64,000 nt of DNA from Ostreococcus mediterraneus (Eukaryota; Chlorophyta; Mamiellophyceae; Mamiellales; Bathycoccaceae): the NCBI GenBank assembly GCA_012295225.1, contig WMKK01000002.1:69167-133166 (forward strand). The letters run 5' to 3'. A model generated the notes under the pieces. The model saw only the letters and a list, made by a program, of their open reading frames with translations, did not search any database and was not told the DNA's origin. The stretch's first letter is position 1, and the number at the start of each line of letters is the position of its first letter. Both the position numbers and the translations under genes were made by a program. This document shows, one piece after another, positions 54,165 to 64,000 of the stretch.

Positions 54165-56100
54165 ATGGACATCGCGGCGGTGCACAAAGAATACATCACG
54201 CGCATGCTGGATGCCGCGAAAGGCGGCATGAAAGCGCTCGTATGCGATGAAGTCACGGTACGCGAATTCGTAATCTATACTGAGAAATTCGTTGAATTTC
54301 TCACGAGCTCATCGCGCAACTCGACCCGAACGTCGCGCGGACGACGACTAACGCGCGGGTTTAACGACGCAGCTATCCATCGTGAGTGCGGTGATGTCGC
54401 AAAGTGAGGTGCTATCGCGTGAGGTACGTCTATGCATCGCAGAGACGCGTCCCGTCAGTGGCAAAGTCTCTGGAGCTCGCGCGCGTTCTCCTCCCCCGTT
54501 TCTCCGCGCCGTACTCACCACCGCACGCGACGCACGTACATACATCTAGGTTTTCCTAATTGAATTGCTCCAAGAATATCCGCACGATGCGATGCCGCAC
54601 TTGAAAGCTGTCGTCTTCACGCGACCGACGCGGGACAACGCGAACGCGCTAAAAAAACAGTTGCGACGCGGGATTTACGGCGAATACCACGTCTTCTTTT
54701 CGAACATCTGCCCCGATGGTCTGTTGCAAGATCTCGCCAGCGGCGACGACGATGAGTTAGTGAAGCAAGTGCAGGAGTTTTATGCGGACGCGGTTGCGGT
54801 GGATAGACATGTGTTTTCGTTGGACGTCGGCGAGGCGAATAGCGGGTTGATGAATCCAGCGCGGTGGACGCGGAACGTAGGTTCTGCGGTCGACCGGTGC
54901 GTTGAAGGCATCGCGAGCGTGCTTTTATCGCTTAAGAGGCGACCTTTTATTCGTCACGCGCGTGCGAGCGAGTCGGCGCGGCGGTTGGCGACGGATGTGT
55001 ATCGATTGGTGTACGAGCAGGAGCAAGGATTGTTTGATTTCAGACGCGGCGAAGGCGCGGCGCAGTTGTTGATTCTCGACCGTTTCGACGATGCAGTGAC
55101 GCCACTTCTATCGCAGTGGACGTATCAAGCTATGGTACATGAAATATTTGGCATTTCGTGCACGAATAGGGTGGATTTACGGCACGTAAAGTCGTTGAGT
55201 AAGGAGTTGCGCGAGCTCGTGTTGAGCGCGAGCGAAGACGCTTTCTTCGCGGAAAACATGTACGCTAACTATGGTGATTTAGGTGCTAGCGTAAAGGGCT
55301 TGGTCGATCAGTTTCAGCAACAAACGAAAATGACAAAGAAGATTGAGTCCATAGATGACATGGCGAGATTCGTAGAATCGTATCCAGAGTTCCGCGCCAA
55401 GTCGGGGAACGTGTCGAAGCACGTCGCGCTCATGTCTGAGCTCAGTGCGGTGATTTCACAGCGTCAATTGATGGCGGCGTCTCAAGTTGAGCAAGAAGTC
55501 GTATGTGGCACCGATCGCAGCGGGGCGTTTACGCAAGTGCGCGATGCGCTACGTAATCCGCAAATTCTCGAGGAGGAGCGTTTGAAGCTTGTGTTGATGT
55601 TTGCGTTGCGGTACGAAAACGAGCAAGGCCAAATTCAAGATTTGATTCAAACGTTGATGTCTCAAGGCGTGAGCGGCGCTCGGTTGAATTTGGTGCGAAC
55701 GATTATCAAGCACGGTGGTGAAGCGGCGCGAACGGGCGATTTATTCGGTAACCGCTCGTTCTTAGGCCGCGCGTCCAAAGTCGTAGGATCGCTCAAAGGC
55801 GTCGAAAACGTCTATACCCAACATCAACCATTGTTGAGTTCAACCATCCAAGCCGCGGCAAAAGGCTCGCTGAAACCCGAAGATTACCCATTTGTTGGTG
55901 CACAGCCCGCACCGAACGCCGCCAAGCCCACGGAGCTCATCGTGTTCATCGTCGGCGGCGCGTGTTACGAAGAAGCCAAAATCGTCGCGCAGTTCAACGC
56001 GCTCAATTCCGGCGTCTCCGTTTTACTCGGCGGGTCTACAATCCTAAACGCGCGCACATTCATCAAAAATATGCTTCAAATTCAGGAATCCGAGCGTTAG
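54165..56100 (+). CDS. VPS45: SM protein VPS45, three exons with a 51-nt middle exon
   Basis: Sec1/Munc18 protein that assembles SNAREs for trans-Golgi/endosome fusion. Exon 1 54165-54257 (31 codons), intron 1 54258-54372 (115 bp), exon 2 54373-54423 (17 codons: LSIVSAVMSQSEVLSRE), intron 2 54424-54549 (126 bp), exon 3 54550-56100; all phase 0, about 564 residues. Splicing rebuilds the VPS45 start: MKALVCDEVT, LSIVSAVMSQSEVLSRE, VFLIELLQEYPHD, MPHLKAVVFTRPT. Later signatures: EYHVFFSNICPDGLL, ALFDFRR-like GLFDFRRGEG, DDAVTPLLSQWTYQAMVHEIFGI, NVSKHVALMSEL, TGDLFGNRSFLG, LKGVENVYTQHQPLL, YPFVG and IVFIVGGACYEEAK. Both introns are GT-AG. Confidence 0.97.
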
Positions 56101-56227
56101 CGTGGCATAGTCGTAGCTTGTAGTGTGAATATCCGAACATTCGTTGAGCGACGAAGCGCGCGCTCCTCCGTTGAGCGTCCCAGAGTTTGACCTCGAGAGT
56201 ACCGCAGTCTTCATCGCGTCGTCCATA

Positions 56228-58987
56228 ATGGACGACGACCGCGAGCTCGAACCTGGACTCCCGAGGCATGTTCGCGCGCGTTCCATCTCGGTACCGCTGC
56301 GTCTAGACCTCACCGGCGCGGCTATAGACGTGTCCCGCGCCGGCGCTGACCCCAGGGACAGAGAGAGCTCGGCACCACAAGCGACGATCGCAACGCACGC
56401 ACAGACGGATGTCGCCCGCCGCAACGTCCCAGAAGCGCCCGCGATTAGTTTACCTCGCCAACGAGACGCCGTGCGGCACTTCGCGATGGACTTGGGTGGG
56501 TCGTTGGTCAAGTTGGTGTACTTTTCGCCCGGCGGGTTGGATGAGCACGGCGAGCCTCGCGGCGGTCGTCTACACTTTCGCAAGTTTGCCAGCGCGCATT
56601 TAGAGGATTGCATGGAGTTTATAGAGTTTAAGAAGTTGCACGAGGGTGGAAGTGGGGGAGACGCGCAGAGCGCGCGAGATGGGGATGGAGAGGGCGACGG
56701 GGTGACGGTGAAGGCGACGGGCGGCGGCGCGTACAAGTTTCATCGAGCGTTTCAAGAGCGTTTAGGGATTACGTTAGAGAAGGAGGATGAGATGGCATGT
56801 GCCGTGGCTGGCGCGAATTTCTTGTTGCAGACGATTCGCGATGAGGCGTTTTCGTATCGTGATGATAAGAAGGAATTTATTGGCAAGGATGAACTCACGC
56901 AAGAGTCGTTGTATCCGTACTTGCTGGTGAACATTGGAAGCGGTGTGAGCATCATTAAGGTTGATAAGGACAGACACGAGCGCGTGAGCGGGAGTAACAT
57001 TGGCGGTGGGACGTTTTGGGGATTGTGCCGGTTACTCACAGGGTTGAAGGATTACGACGAAATGTTGAAGTTGAGCGCCGAAGCGGATAACGCCAAAGTT
57101 GATATGCTCGTCGGGGACATTTACGGCGGACGGGATTACCCCAAGATTGGTTTGTCTAGTGAAACTATTGCGTCCTCGTTCGGTCGGGTCGTTATGGACG
57201 AAGGTAGCTTGGAAGATTACTCCAAGGCGGATATCACTTTGTCGTTGTTGCGAATGATTTCGTATAACATCGCGCACATCGCCACCATGAACGCCGTCAA
57301 GTACGGGCTGAAGCGCATCTTCTTCGGTGGATATTTTATTCGAAATCACGCGTACACGATGAACACTATCTCTTTTGCGGTTGATTTCTGGTCCAAGGGT
57401 GAAATGAAGGCGATGTTCTTGCGTCACGAAGGCTTTCTGGGCGCGCTGGGCGCCTTTTTGTCTGACGTCGAGGCGCAAAAGAATTTGAGCAGCGCATCTC
57501 AAGGGAGCTGGATTGAAAAGTTTATCAAGTGCTCAGTGCCGCAAATGACTAAAGGCATCGAACGCAAACGATCGTCGCGCAATTCTCTATCGTCGAAGGC
57601 TAATGTGGTTTCACCCACGCGACCGGCGCGACGGAGCTTTAACGATAGCGTCATCAACGACGCCATGGAACGTATCGAAAGCGACCGCGCCTTGTCCTCC
57701 TCGAGCATCCCCGAGAACGATGGTGACAGCGTCGAAGACGTCGAGGGGATTAAATCAGGATTCAAAACCCCAGATTCGCTATCGAGTGACGAAGTTACAG
57801 TGGAGCGCCGCGGCGAGGATCCCACACAGTTGCTCAATTCTGCGGGTCTACAAGTTGGCGTGCTTCATCTCGAACCAGCGCTGCAGGAGTTCCCATTGTT
57901 GCGTAAAGGCCACGTGTACGACCCAAATTTGTTCGACATGCTCGAAAACGCCACAGAGCGCGAATATTGGCTGGACACGTTGGAGCGCTTACAACCCGGC
58001 CTCGTCGCTCGATGCTTGGCCAACGACGCGAGTTCAGACGACGTGCAAGAACGCGCGAATAGCTTCAACAACGTCTTCAAGGCGCACTTGTCACGACTTC
58101 GAGAAGAACCCGCGGCTTATGGTCGCATCGGTCTCGCTGATTTGTTTGAAATGCGCGAGGAGTGCTTGAGATTTTTCAACTTTCATGACTTGTACGTCGA
58201 CGTGAAAAAGCAAGAAAATGAATCCGCGCTCCTCGTTTTACCAGACTTGCTGCAAGAAATTGATAGTCTAGATGACGACGAGCGTCTACTTGCGATTGTG
58301 GAGGGCGTTTTAGCCGGGAACATCTTCGACTGGGGCTCACAAGGCACGCTCGATTTGTACCGTAATGGGACGATTTTAGAAATTTACCGCAAGGCGCGAA
58401 GCACGGTGAACCGTCCGTGGGCTGTCGACCACTACGACGCCCTACGCGAGCGTTTCAACGGCCCAAAGAAGAAAGCATATCGCAAAGCGTTGTTGTTCTG
58501 CGACAACTCTGGGGCGGATATAATCTTGGGCATGCTTCCGCTCGCGCGAGAGTTGTTGAAGCGCGGCACGAGCGTGGCGCTCGTCGCCAACTCGCTTCCA
58601 GCCATCAACGACATCACCGTCACCGAATTGCGCGCCGTACTGCAGTCTGCGTTTGAGTTGGATGATACCATCAAATCTGCGCTCGACGCTGCGCACGGAA
58701 ACGCGAGTGATCACCCACGACTCACCGTCGTGAGTTCGGGTTCGGGTTCGCCGTGCATCGATTTCCGACGTCTATCCTTTGACGTCTGTGTCGCCGCCCG
58801 CGACGCCGATTTAATCGTCCTCGAAGGCATGGGTCGTGCCATCCACACAAACTACCACGCGAAATTCGCCTGCGACACATTGAAGCTCGCGATGATCAAA
58901 AACGCCCGCCTCGCCACGCAACTCGTCGGCGACGGCGGTAAAATGTGGGACTCCGTCTGCCTCTTCGACGCCGCCGTCCACGCGTAA
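56228..58987 (+). CDS. Pantothenate kinase (type II) fused to DUF89, PANK4/plant PANK2-like
   Basis: First step of CoA synthesis (pantothenate phosphorylation) joined to a DUF89 metal-dependent phosphatase. 919 residues from the ATG at 56228; the open frame continues upward only to a TTG. PanK domain about residues 85-430: FAMDLGGSLVKLVYFSPGG (ATP-binding start), YPYLLVNIGSGVSIIKVD, SGSNIGGGTFWGL, DIYGGRDYPKIGL and FFGGYFIRNH. A Ser-rich linker follows. DUF89 about 540-915: RKGHVYDPNLFDMLEN, ALLFCDNSGADIILGMLPLARELL (metal-site Asp) and LIVLEGMGRAIHTNYHAKFACDTLKLAMIKN. This fusion is known in plants and animals. Starts 127 bp after VPS45. Confidence 0.94.
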   Translation: MDDDRELEPGLPRHVRARSISVPLRLDLTGAAIDVSRAGADPRDRESSAPQATIATHAQTDVARRNVPEAPAISLPRQRDAVRHFAMDLGGSLVKLVYFSPGGLDEHGEPRGGRLHFRKFASAHLEDCMEFIEFKKLHEGGSGGDAQSARDGDGEGDGVTVKATGGGAYKFHRAFQERLGITLEKEDEMACAVAGANFLLQTIRDEAFSYRDDKKEFIGKDELTQESLYPYLLVNIGSGVSIIKVDKDRHERVSGSNIGGGTFWGLCRLLTGLKDYDEMLKLSAEADNAKVDMLVGDIYGGRDYPKIGLSSETIASSFGRVVMDEGSLEDYSKADITLSLLRMISYNIAHIATMNAVKYGLKRIFFGGYFIRNHAYTMNTISFAVDFWSKGEMKAMFLRHEGFLGALGAFLSDVEAQKNLSSASQGSWIEKFIKCSVPQMTKGIERKRSSRNSLSSKANVVSPTRPARRSFNDSVINDAMERIESDRALSSSSIPENDGDSVEDVEGIKSGFKTPDSLSSDEVTVERRGEDPTQLLNSAGLQVGVLHLEPALQEFPLLRKGHVYDPNLFDMLENATEREYWLDTLERLQPGLVARCLANDASSDDVQERANSFNNVFKAHLSRLREEPAAYGRIGLADLFEMREECLRFFNFHDLYVDVKKQENESALLVLPDLLQEIDSLDDDERLLAIVEGVLAGNIFDWGSQGTLDLYRNGTILEIYRKARSTVNRPWAVDHYDALRERFNGPKKKAYRKALLFCDNSGADIILGMLPLARELLKRGTSVALVANSLPAINDITVTELRAVLQSAFELDDTIKSALDAAHGNASDHPRLTVVSSGSGSPCIDFRRLSFDVCVAARDADLIVLEGMGRAIHTNYHAKFACDTLKLAMIKNARLATQLVGDGGKMWDSVCLFDAAVHA

Positions 58988-59260
58988 ACACACCCGAACA
59001 TCTCGCGCGTTGTACCTCACCATTGTAAAGTATGATTGAATATACATTTATCCGCGTCCATCGTCGCCGCACGCGTCGTGCGCGACCGATAAACGATCGT
59101 TACGCGCCCGCCGGCGGCCACATTTTTGCTTAGGGTTTAGACGCCTTGGTGCAACACCCAACTGCCAAAATCACTCTCTCGCGCACGTCTTTCGCCACAC
59201 AGACGCGCGCGGACGCCCACGGGTGGCGTAAACGCTCACGCGCGCGACGAAAACACATCG

Positions 59261-62200
59261 ATGTCGTCGCGTCCAGAACGCGTGCCGCTGCTCGCGCGCA
59301 CCGCCGACGGCGCGAGCTCGAGCGATAGGGGCGATGATTCGAACAACACCCATCGCCACCCGATCGGTCGCTGGATCGCAATATTCGCCCTCGCCGCGTG
59401 TGCGTGCGCGGGGCTGGCGTATACGAGCGCGCACGGAGGGTCTTCGGCGGCGGTGGCGAGCGCACACGCGGCGATCGGGGACGCGTGGCGCGCGAGAGCG
59501 GCAAATGTTGACGCCGCGCGCGCGCTCGGAGGAGACGAGGCGGATGAAGGCATGCTTGGTTCAGAGCACACCGTCGCGGGTGAGGCGCGAGAGAACGAGG
59601 AACGCGCGAGACGAGCTCGGCAAGAGTTTGTGCGGAGTACGCGTGCGCAGGCGGCGCAAGTGAGCGCGGCGGGCAAGGTGTACGGGGGTGGCGCGAGGAG
59701 CGAAGGCGCGCGCGCCGCCGTCGTCGGACGCCCGCGCGTCGACGTACAGAGCGCGCATGAGGCACAATCCGCGTCTTCGCAGACGAGATATAAAACAGTG
59801 ACCGTGCAGGTGCCGACAAAGGTTCGGATTCCCATTGGAGGTGCGGCGATGGATGGGATGAGCTCGCGATCGGCGGCGGCGATGGGCGCCGCGACGTCGA
59901 CGACGCTCAACACCGCCCCAGTGGTTGATGATGGTGGTGATTTATTCGGTTTAGGCACGGGGTACACGTATTACGTCGACCCGGCGCAATGGGTGTATCC
60001 AGCACGCATCGTAGTCAAGCTTCCGAGAGATACGTATGGGGATTTGCAGTTGCTCGCGCGGAGCCCGCACGAGCAGTCGCCGCGACGCGGATCTTTAATT
60101 TTACGCGTCAATGGCCGCGAGCAGTCGGCGTTAGCGAGCGTAGTGAGCGATGGAGACGTAGTGGAAGTTGACGCACAGGCGAATGATATAGATGACGATG
60201 TGCGCGTGGTAGTGGTTCGGTACATGTGGCGCGACCCCGGGGCTAACGGCGTTCGCAAGCAACGTCGAGGTTTAATTCGGTTGAATACCAAGCGTGGGGC
60301 TGGCGAGCACACACAGGCACATAGATGGCCGGTAGATGAACAACCAACGGTGGCGCCGGCGACGAGGCGCCCCACGTCGCAGTCGCGAACGCCGGGGAGA
60401 CGAGTACCTGGCTCGCCCAAGTACGTCGCGGGACGCATTCCGCAATACGTACCGGTGGAGTTTAACATCTACGGGGACGACAACGTGATCAATAGCGGTA
60501 CGACAGATACGACGACGACGTCGACAACGACGTCAGATACTTCTTCGTCGTCGACGACTGCGACGCGTGAACCGGCAAAGCCAAACGCTTCGCCGGCGAC
60601 GCCAAACGCTTCGCCGGCAAAGCCAAACGCTTCGCCGGCGACGCCGAATGCTTCGCCGGCGTCATCAGTCCCAGCGTCGACAGTTCCAGCGTCGACAGTT
60701 CCAGCGTCGACAGTTCCAGCGCAAAGCCCGCCGCCGCCCCCGTCGCCGCCGCCCATGAATTTGCCCGCCGCCGAATTCCTCAACTCTCGAGTTGTCGTGA
60801 TTCCGTCCCCATTGGATACCATCGTCCCCATTCCAACCCCGCCGAGTGTTTTTATCATTTCCGGTTTGCCCGAATTCAACGCCGACAACACGCACCACAA
60901 GGAGCTGTTGAATTTCAAATTTGGCTGGCGCGACGCCTTACCCACGGGTGAGTACGCGCCCGCGTACGTAGAACCAGAAATTATAGATGAGTCCACGACG
61001 CCACCGGATTGGGTCACTGTTCGCGTCAACGGCGTGCTCAGACAATTGCCGTACGCCGTGTCCAACGGGGATAAAATTCTATTGCGATTGCGCTCGCCAG
61101 ACCAACTTGGCGCGAGTCGCATCGTTGCGCTTACGGTTGGGGATTTGGATTTCAAGGTTGTCGTGACGACGACGGCGTTCGTGGCGCCGCCGCCGATGGA
61201 AGAGATTATGGATAGTTTTGAGCCGCCGGCGCCGCCGCAGATTGCGTCTCCGCCTCCGCGCGAGCTGACGTCGCCTCCACCGCCGCGCGAGCGAGCGCAC
61301 GCGCCGCCATCGCCGCCGATGCCTCCCGCGCCTGGAGGTACTACGGATGCGCCGTCACCTAACGAAGACGGGTCGTATTACGAGGATAGTAATCCGCCCG
61401 CAACCGTGACGACGCCTACGGCGAATGACGCCGACGGGTCGTATTACGAGGATAGTAATCCNNNNNNNNNNNNNNNNNNNNNNNNNNNNNNNNNNNNNNN
61501 NNNNNNNNNNNNNNNNNNNNNNNNNNNNNNNNNNNNNNNNNNNNNNNNNNNNNNNNNNNNNNNNNNNNNNNNNNNNNNNNNNNNNNNNNNNNNNNNNNNN
61601 NNNNNNNNNNNNNNNNNNNNNNNNNNNNNNNNNNNNNNNNNNNNNNNNNNNNNNNNNNNNNNNNNNNNNNNNNNNNNNNNNNNNNNNNNNNNNNNNNNNN
61701 NNNNNNNNNNNNNNNNNNNNNNNNNNNNNNNNNNNNNNNNNNNNNNNNNNNNNNNNNNNNNNNNNNNNNNNNNNNNNNNNNNNNNNNNNNNNNNNNNNNN
61801 NNNNNNNNNNNNNNNNNNNNNNNNNNNNNNNNNNNNNNNNNNNNNNNNNNNNNNNNNNNNNNNNNNGCACGCAGCCGGATTCAAGCACGCAGCCGAACTC
61901 GAGCACGCAGCCGGATTCAAGCACGACGCCGAACTCGAGCACGCAGCCGGATTCAAGCACGACGCCGAACTCGAGCACGCAGCCGGATTCAAGCACGACG
62001 CCAGACTCCAGCACGACGCCGCAACCGACTGTGGATGAATTCCAACCATCCACGACTGTACCCGACGAAGCGCCCGCCGATCCAGCGCAAGACGAACCAT
62101 ACAACGCGTACGACGAGCAGACGCCGCCAGCTGAAGCTCCGACGCCGCCATCTGGTTCTGGAATTGTCGCGCCCGACGAGCCGCCTCCGCCACCCGTCCC

Positions 62201-64000
62201 GGCGCCGCCGTCGCCTCCGCCGACATCCTCCCCGCCGCCTCCGCCACCCGTCCCGGCGCCGCCATCGACGACAACCACAAATACCGAGCGCGTCACCGCA
62301 CTCGGCGGTACGCGCAAATTCATGTTTGCCGAACCGCATGTGGTGAAGAATCTCGACGACGCCGGCGTCGCCCTCGTATGGATTTTCATGGAGGGACAGC
62401 TGACGTATTCGAGCGCGCTTCCGAGCTGGGCTGAAATCACCCTCAACGACGAGGTGATCACCGCTGGCGACGTCGTGACGGTGCACAACGATGACGTGTT
62501 ACAAGCGTCAATCGTCGCGTCCAACGTGCCCGAGATGTTGCGCGTGGGGTACGTATCCATTAAAGGAAAGCAGCACGTGCTCGAAGTGCAGACGGTGGCG
62601 CCGCCGCCGCCGCCGCCGCCACCCGGGACGCCGCCGTCGCCGCCGGCGCCTACGGAAGCGAACCTTTTGGTCGCCGTCGCCTCGAATAAGCCTCGTGCGT
62701 GCGATGCCGCCGAAGAATACCAATGGACGCGCGTCGTCGCGCCGGATAGAACCAGCGTGGCGCACAATAAATGGTGCGCGAGAAAGTTGCCGAGCGGTAG
62801 TTTCTTTGAAGCTCCGTTGTGCGCGTCGACCGCTGGGCGCGATGTGGTCATTGTCGTCGATGCCAGTGCAGCCATGGGTGCGGAGTTGTTTTATGGAAAC
62901 ATGATTGACATGTTGCACGACTTGTATTGCACGTTGGAAGGGAGCGATTCGCAAGTGGGCGTGTTGCTCCTCCCCGGGTCGTCCAATCCGTTCGTGTGCG
63001 ACGCGTACTCGAGCTACATTCCATTACAGCGACACACGCCGCAGGCGTTCCATGACGCGCTGGAGGACTTGCGCGCAGACACAGAAGCGTGCTGTGGAGG
63101 CAGCGTGCCTCTGGCACAAGGTTTGAAGGCGGCGAAAGGATTGATTGAGGATTATGGCGTCTTTGATAAGAAGGATGCGAGCGTGATTTTTGTCACGGCG
63201 AGCGAACCCTCGACGCCCGTTCAAGAAGAAACGTGTTCGTCGTTGAGCTTGAGTGAATTCAAGGACCTCACTCGCAGTCACCCATTCAACAAGGTGGAGG
63301 ATGGTGAGGATTTGACGAGCTGTCATTACAAGCTTCGGTCTGTGCCTGCCGCCGCCGCTGAGCTCAAGCTCATGGGTGCCCGGCTTTCGGTGCTCACCGT
63401 CCCGGGTGTGAGCGGTACCAATCCTCCGAGCGCGTACTACACTGGTTCTCCGTGGCCCGAAAAGTGCACTGCCGACGGTACGTGCGCATTCAGTGCCCCA
63501 TACGGTGGTGACCGCGGATTTTGGGGCGAATGGTACGTCGACGACCAAGGCGAGACGACGCGCGACTACCAACCGGGTGCACCTTTGGAATGCGTCATGA
63601 AGATCACCCCGGGCGTGCCCATCGTGAGCAAACCCGTGTTAGTCAACGCGTTACGCGTGAACTCATGGGATGCCGATGAGTACGCGTCGAGCGTCTCCGT
63701 GGCTATGTGCCCGGCGCCCGAATGCGTCCCCGAACGTTTGCACGACGCCACGTCCATGGACATGTGCGTCGGCGACGACGCCGATGACTGGGCAACCACC
63801 AAGCACTGCGCGCAACAAAATATGTTTGCCGTATGCGATCGTCTTATGGTTCGTTCCGAATCGTGTTACGGCGATGCGCGTCAAAGTGCGATTGAACACG
63901 GCGTCGTCGACGGCGTCCCCGCCATTGCCACGATGTTTACGTGCGCCCAACGCTGCGACGGCGTCCCCACCGACACGTTACCAAAGTACTTGCGCGTCGT
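59261..64000 (+). CDS. Large membrane-anchored modular surface protein with repeats and a VWA-like domain, interrupted by an assembly gap, runs off the window
   Basis: Type II membrane topology: a short cytosolic N-terminus, then a hydrophobic segment (WIAIFALAACACAGLAYTSA) near residue 30-50. Beyond it come three similar beta-rich modules (about nt 59955-60240, 60850-61180, 62300-62600), each with a V/L-N-G/D then S/A-x-G-D-x-V/I-x-V/L pattern, joined by Pro/Ser/Thr-rich linkers (SPPPPP types as in algal cell-wall glycoproteins). Several tandem repeats are in the linkers. After 62820 a VWA-like segment follows (DVVIVVDASAAMGAEL, MIDAS with Ala in place of one Ser), with many Cys. Reading frame before the 405-N gap and the open frame after it (starting at 61869) differ by one, so the gap length is not exact. 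Secreted or surface adhesion protein is inferred. Gene continues beyond 64000. Confidence 0.82.
60578..60721 (+). repeat. Short Pro/Ala repeats in the linker
   Basis: Four 21-nt units encoding K/T-P-N-A-S-P-A (60578-60661), then, after six bases, 15-nt units encoding V-P-A-S-T (60668-60721, three full copies and a part). Confidence 0.95.
61367..61461 (+). repeat. 66-nt tandem repeat at the left edge of the gap
   Basis: A 22-codon unit beginning DGSYYEDSNP starts at 61367 and again at 61433, period 66, and is cut by the run of N. Further copies probably fill part of the gap. Confidence 0.9.
61462..61866. other. Assembly gap, 405 N
   Basis: Run of undetermined bases flanked on both sides by tandem coding repeats. 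405 is a multiple of three, yet the coding frames on the two sides do not match, so the length is a placeholder. Confidence 0.99.
61867..62023 (+). repeat. 18/36-nt tandem repeat at the right edge of the gap
   Basis: Alternating near-identical 18-nt units encode S-T-Q-P-D-S and S-T-T-P-N-S in the frame that remains open to the window end. At least eight units are seen. Confidence 0.93.

Noticed and set aside
56144-56227. Upstream extension of the PANK frame
   Set aside because: Begins with TTG, not ATG, in a eukaryote; residues are not conserved-looking. ATG at 56228 preferred.
61868-62038. HAAGFK-type repeat protein in the frame fixed by the drawn gap length
   Set aside because: Frame ends in a stop at 62038; the alternate frame is open for another 2 kb and encodes Pro-rich linkers and the VWA-like domain.

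Overview
The window looks like nuclear DNA of a tiny green alga of the Mamiellales, most like Ostreococcus (genus is inference). It is GC-rich, about 35 protein genes fill 64 kb with gaps often under 150 bp, most genes are single open frames, and the few introns are short (113-214 bp, GT-AG) and lie near gene 5' ends. The gene set is eukaryotic and green: PPR and plastid-targeted proteins, an RHD3 GTPase, a plant-type PANK-DUF89 fusion, and a Polo-like kinase, which flowering plants lack. I saw no rRNA, tRNA, CRISPR array, virus copy or transposon.

Layout. 1-8.1 kb: 5' part of a kinesin-5 gene (minus strand), CUL4, a RecQ helicase and a CDCA7-type zinc-finger/chromodomain protein. 8.5-16.7 kb: an MCTP-like C2 membrane protein, PP2A B55, a nucleotidyltransferase-like protein, a small membrane protein and a probable complex III subunit 10. 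16.8-28.7 kb: RHD3, a plastid membrane protein, a spliced methyltransferase, spliced SMC2, an orphan and a PPR protein. 28.9-38.9 kb: a 1280-residue coiled-coil protein with a recurring LRELN motif, a plastid protein, SmB, an ABCG half-transporter, a spliced TPR protein and VPS26. 39.2-49.7 kb: prolyl 4-hydroxylase, DUF819 membrane protein, a small one-pass protein, Polo-like kinase (with a 5' exon inferred here), an MDR reductase, FANCJ with an added C-terminal HhH domain, and a zinc-finger orphan. 49.8-64 kb: SpoU methylase, Ecdysoneless/SGT1, a four-repeat HA protein, VPS45 with a 51-nt exon, PANK-DUF89, and a large repeat-rich membrane-anchored VWA protein running off the end and containing a 405-N gap.

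Many genes act in chromosome maintenance and division (kinesin-5, CUL4, RecQ, CDCA7-like, PP2A B55, SMC2, PLK, FANCJ) or membrane traffic (RHD3, VPS26, VPS45, MCTP). They are separate transcription units, not an operon. The most unusual items are the CDCA7-chromodomain fusion, the FANCJ-HhH fusion, the LRELN-repeat protein, the duplicated zinc-finger orphan and the VWA surface protein. All domain names come from reading motifs by eye; no database search was run.
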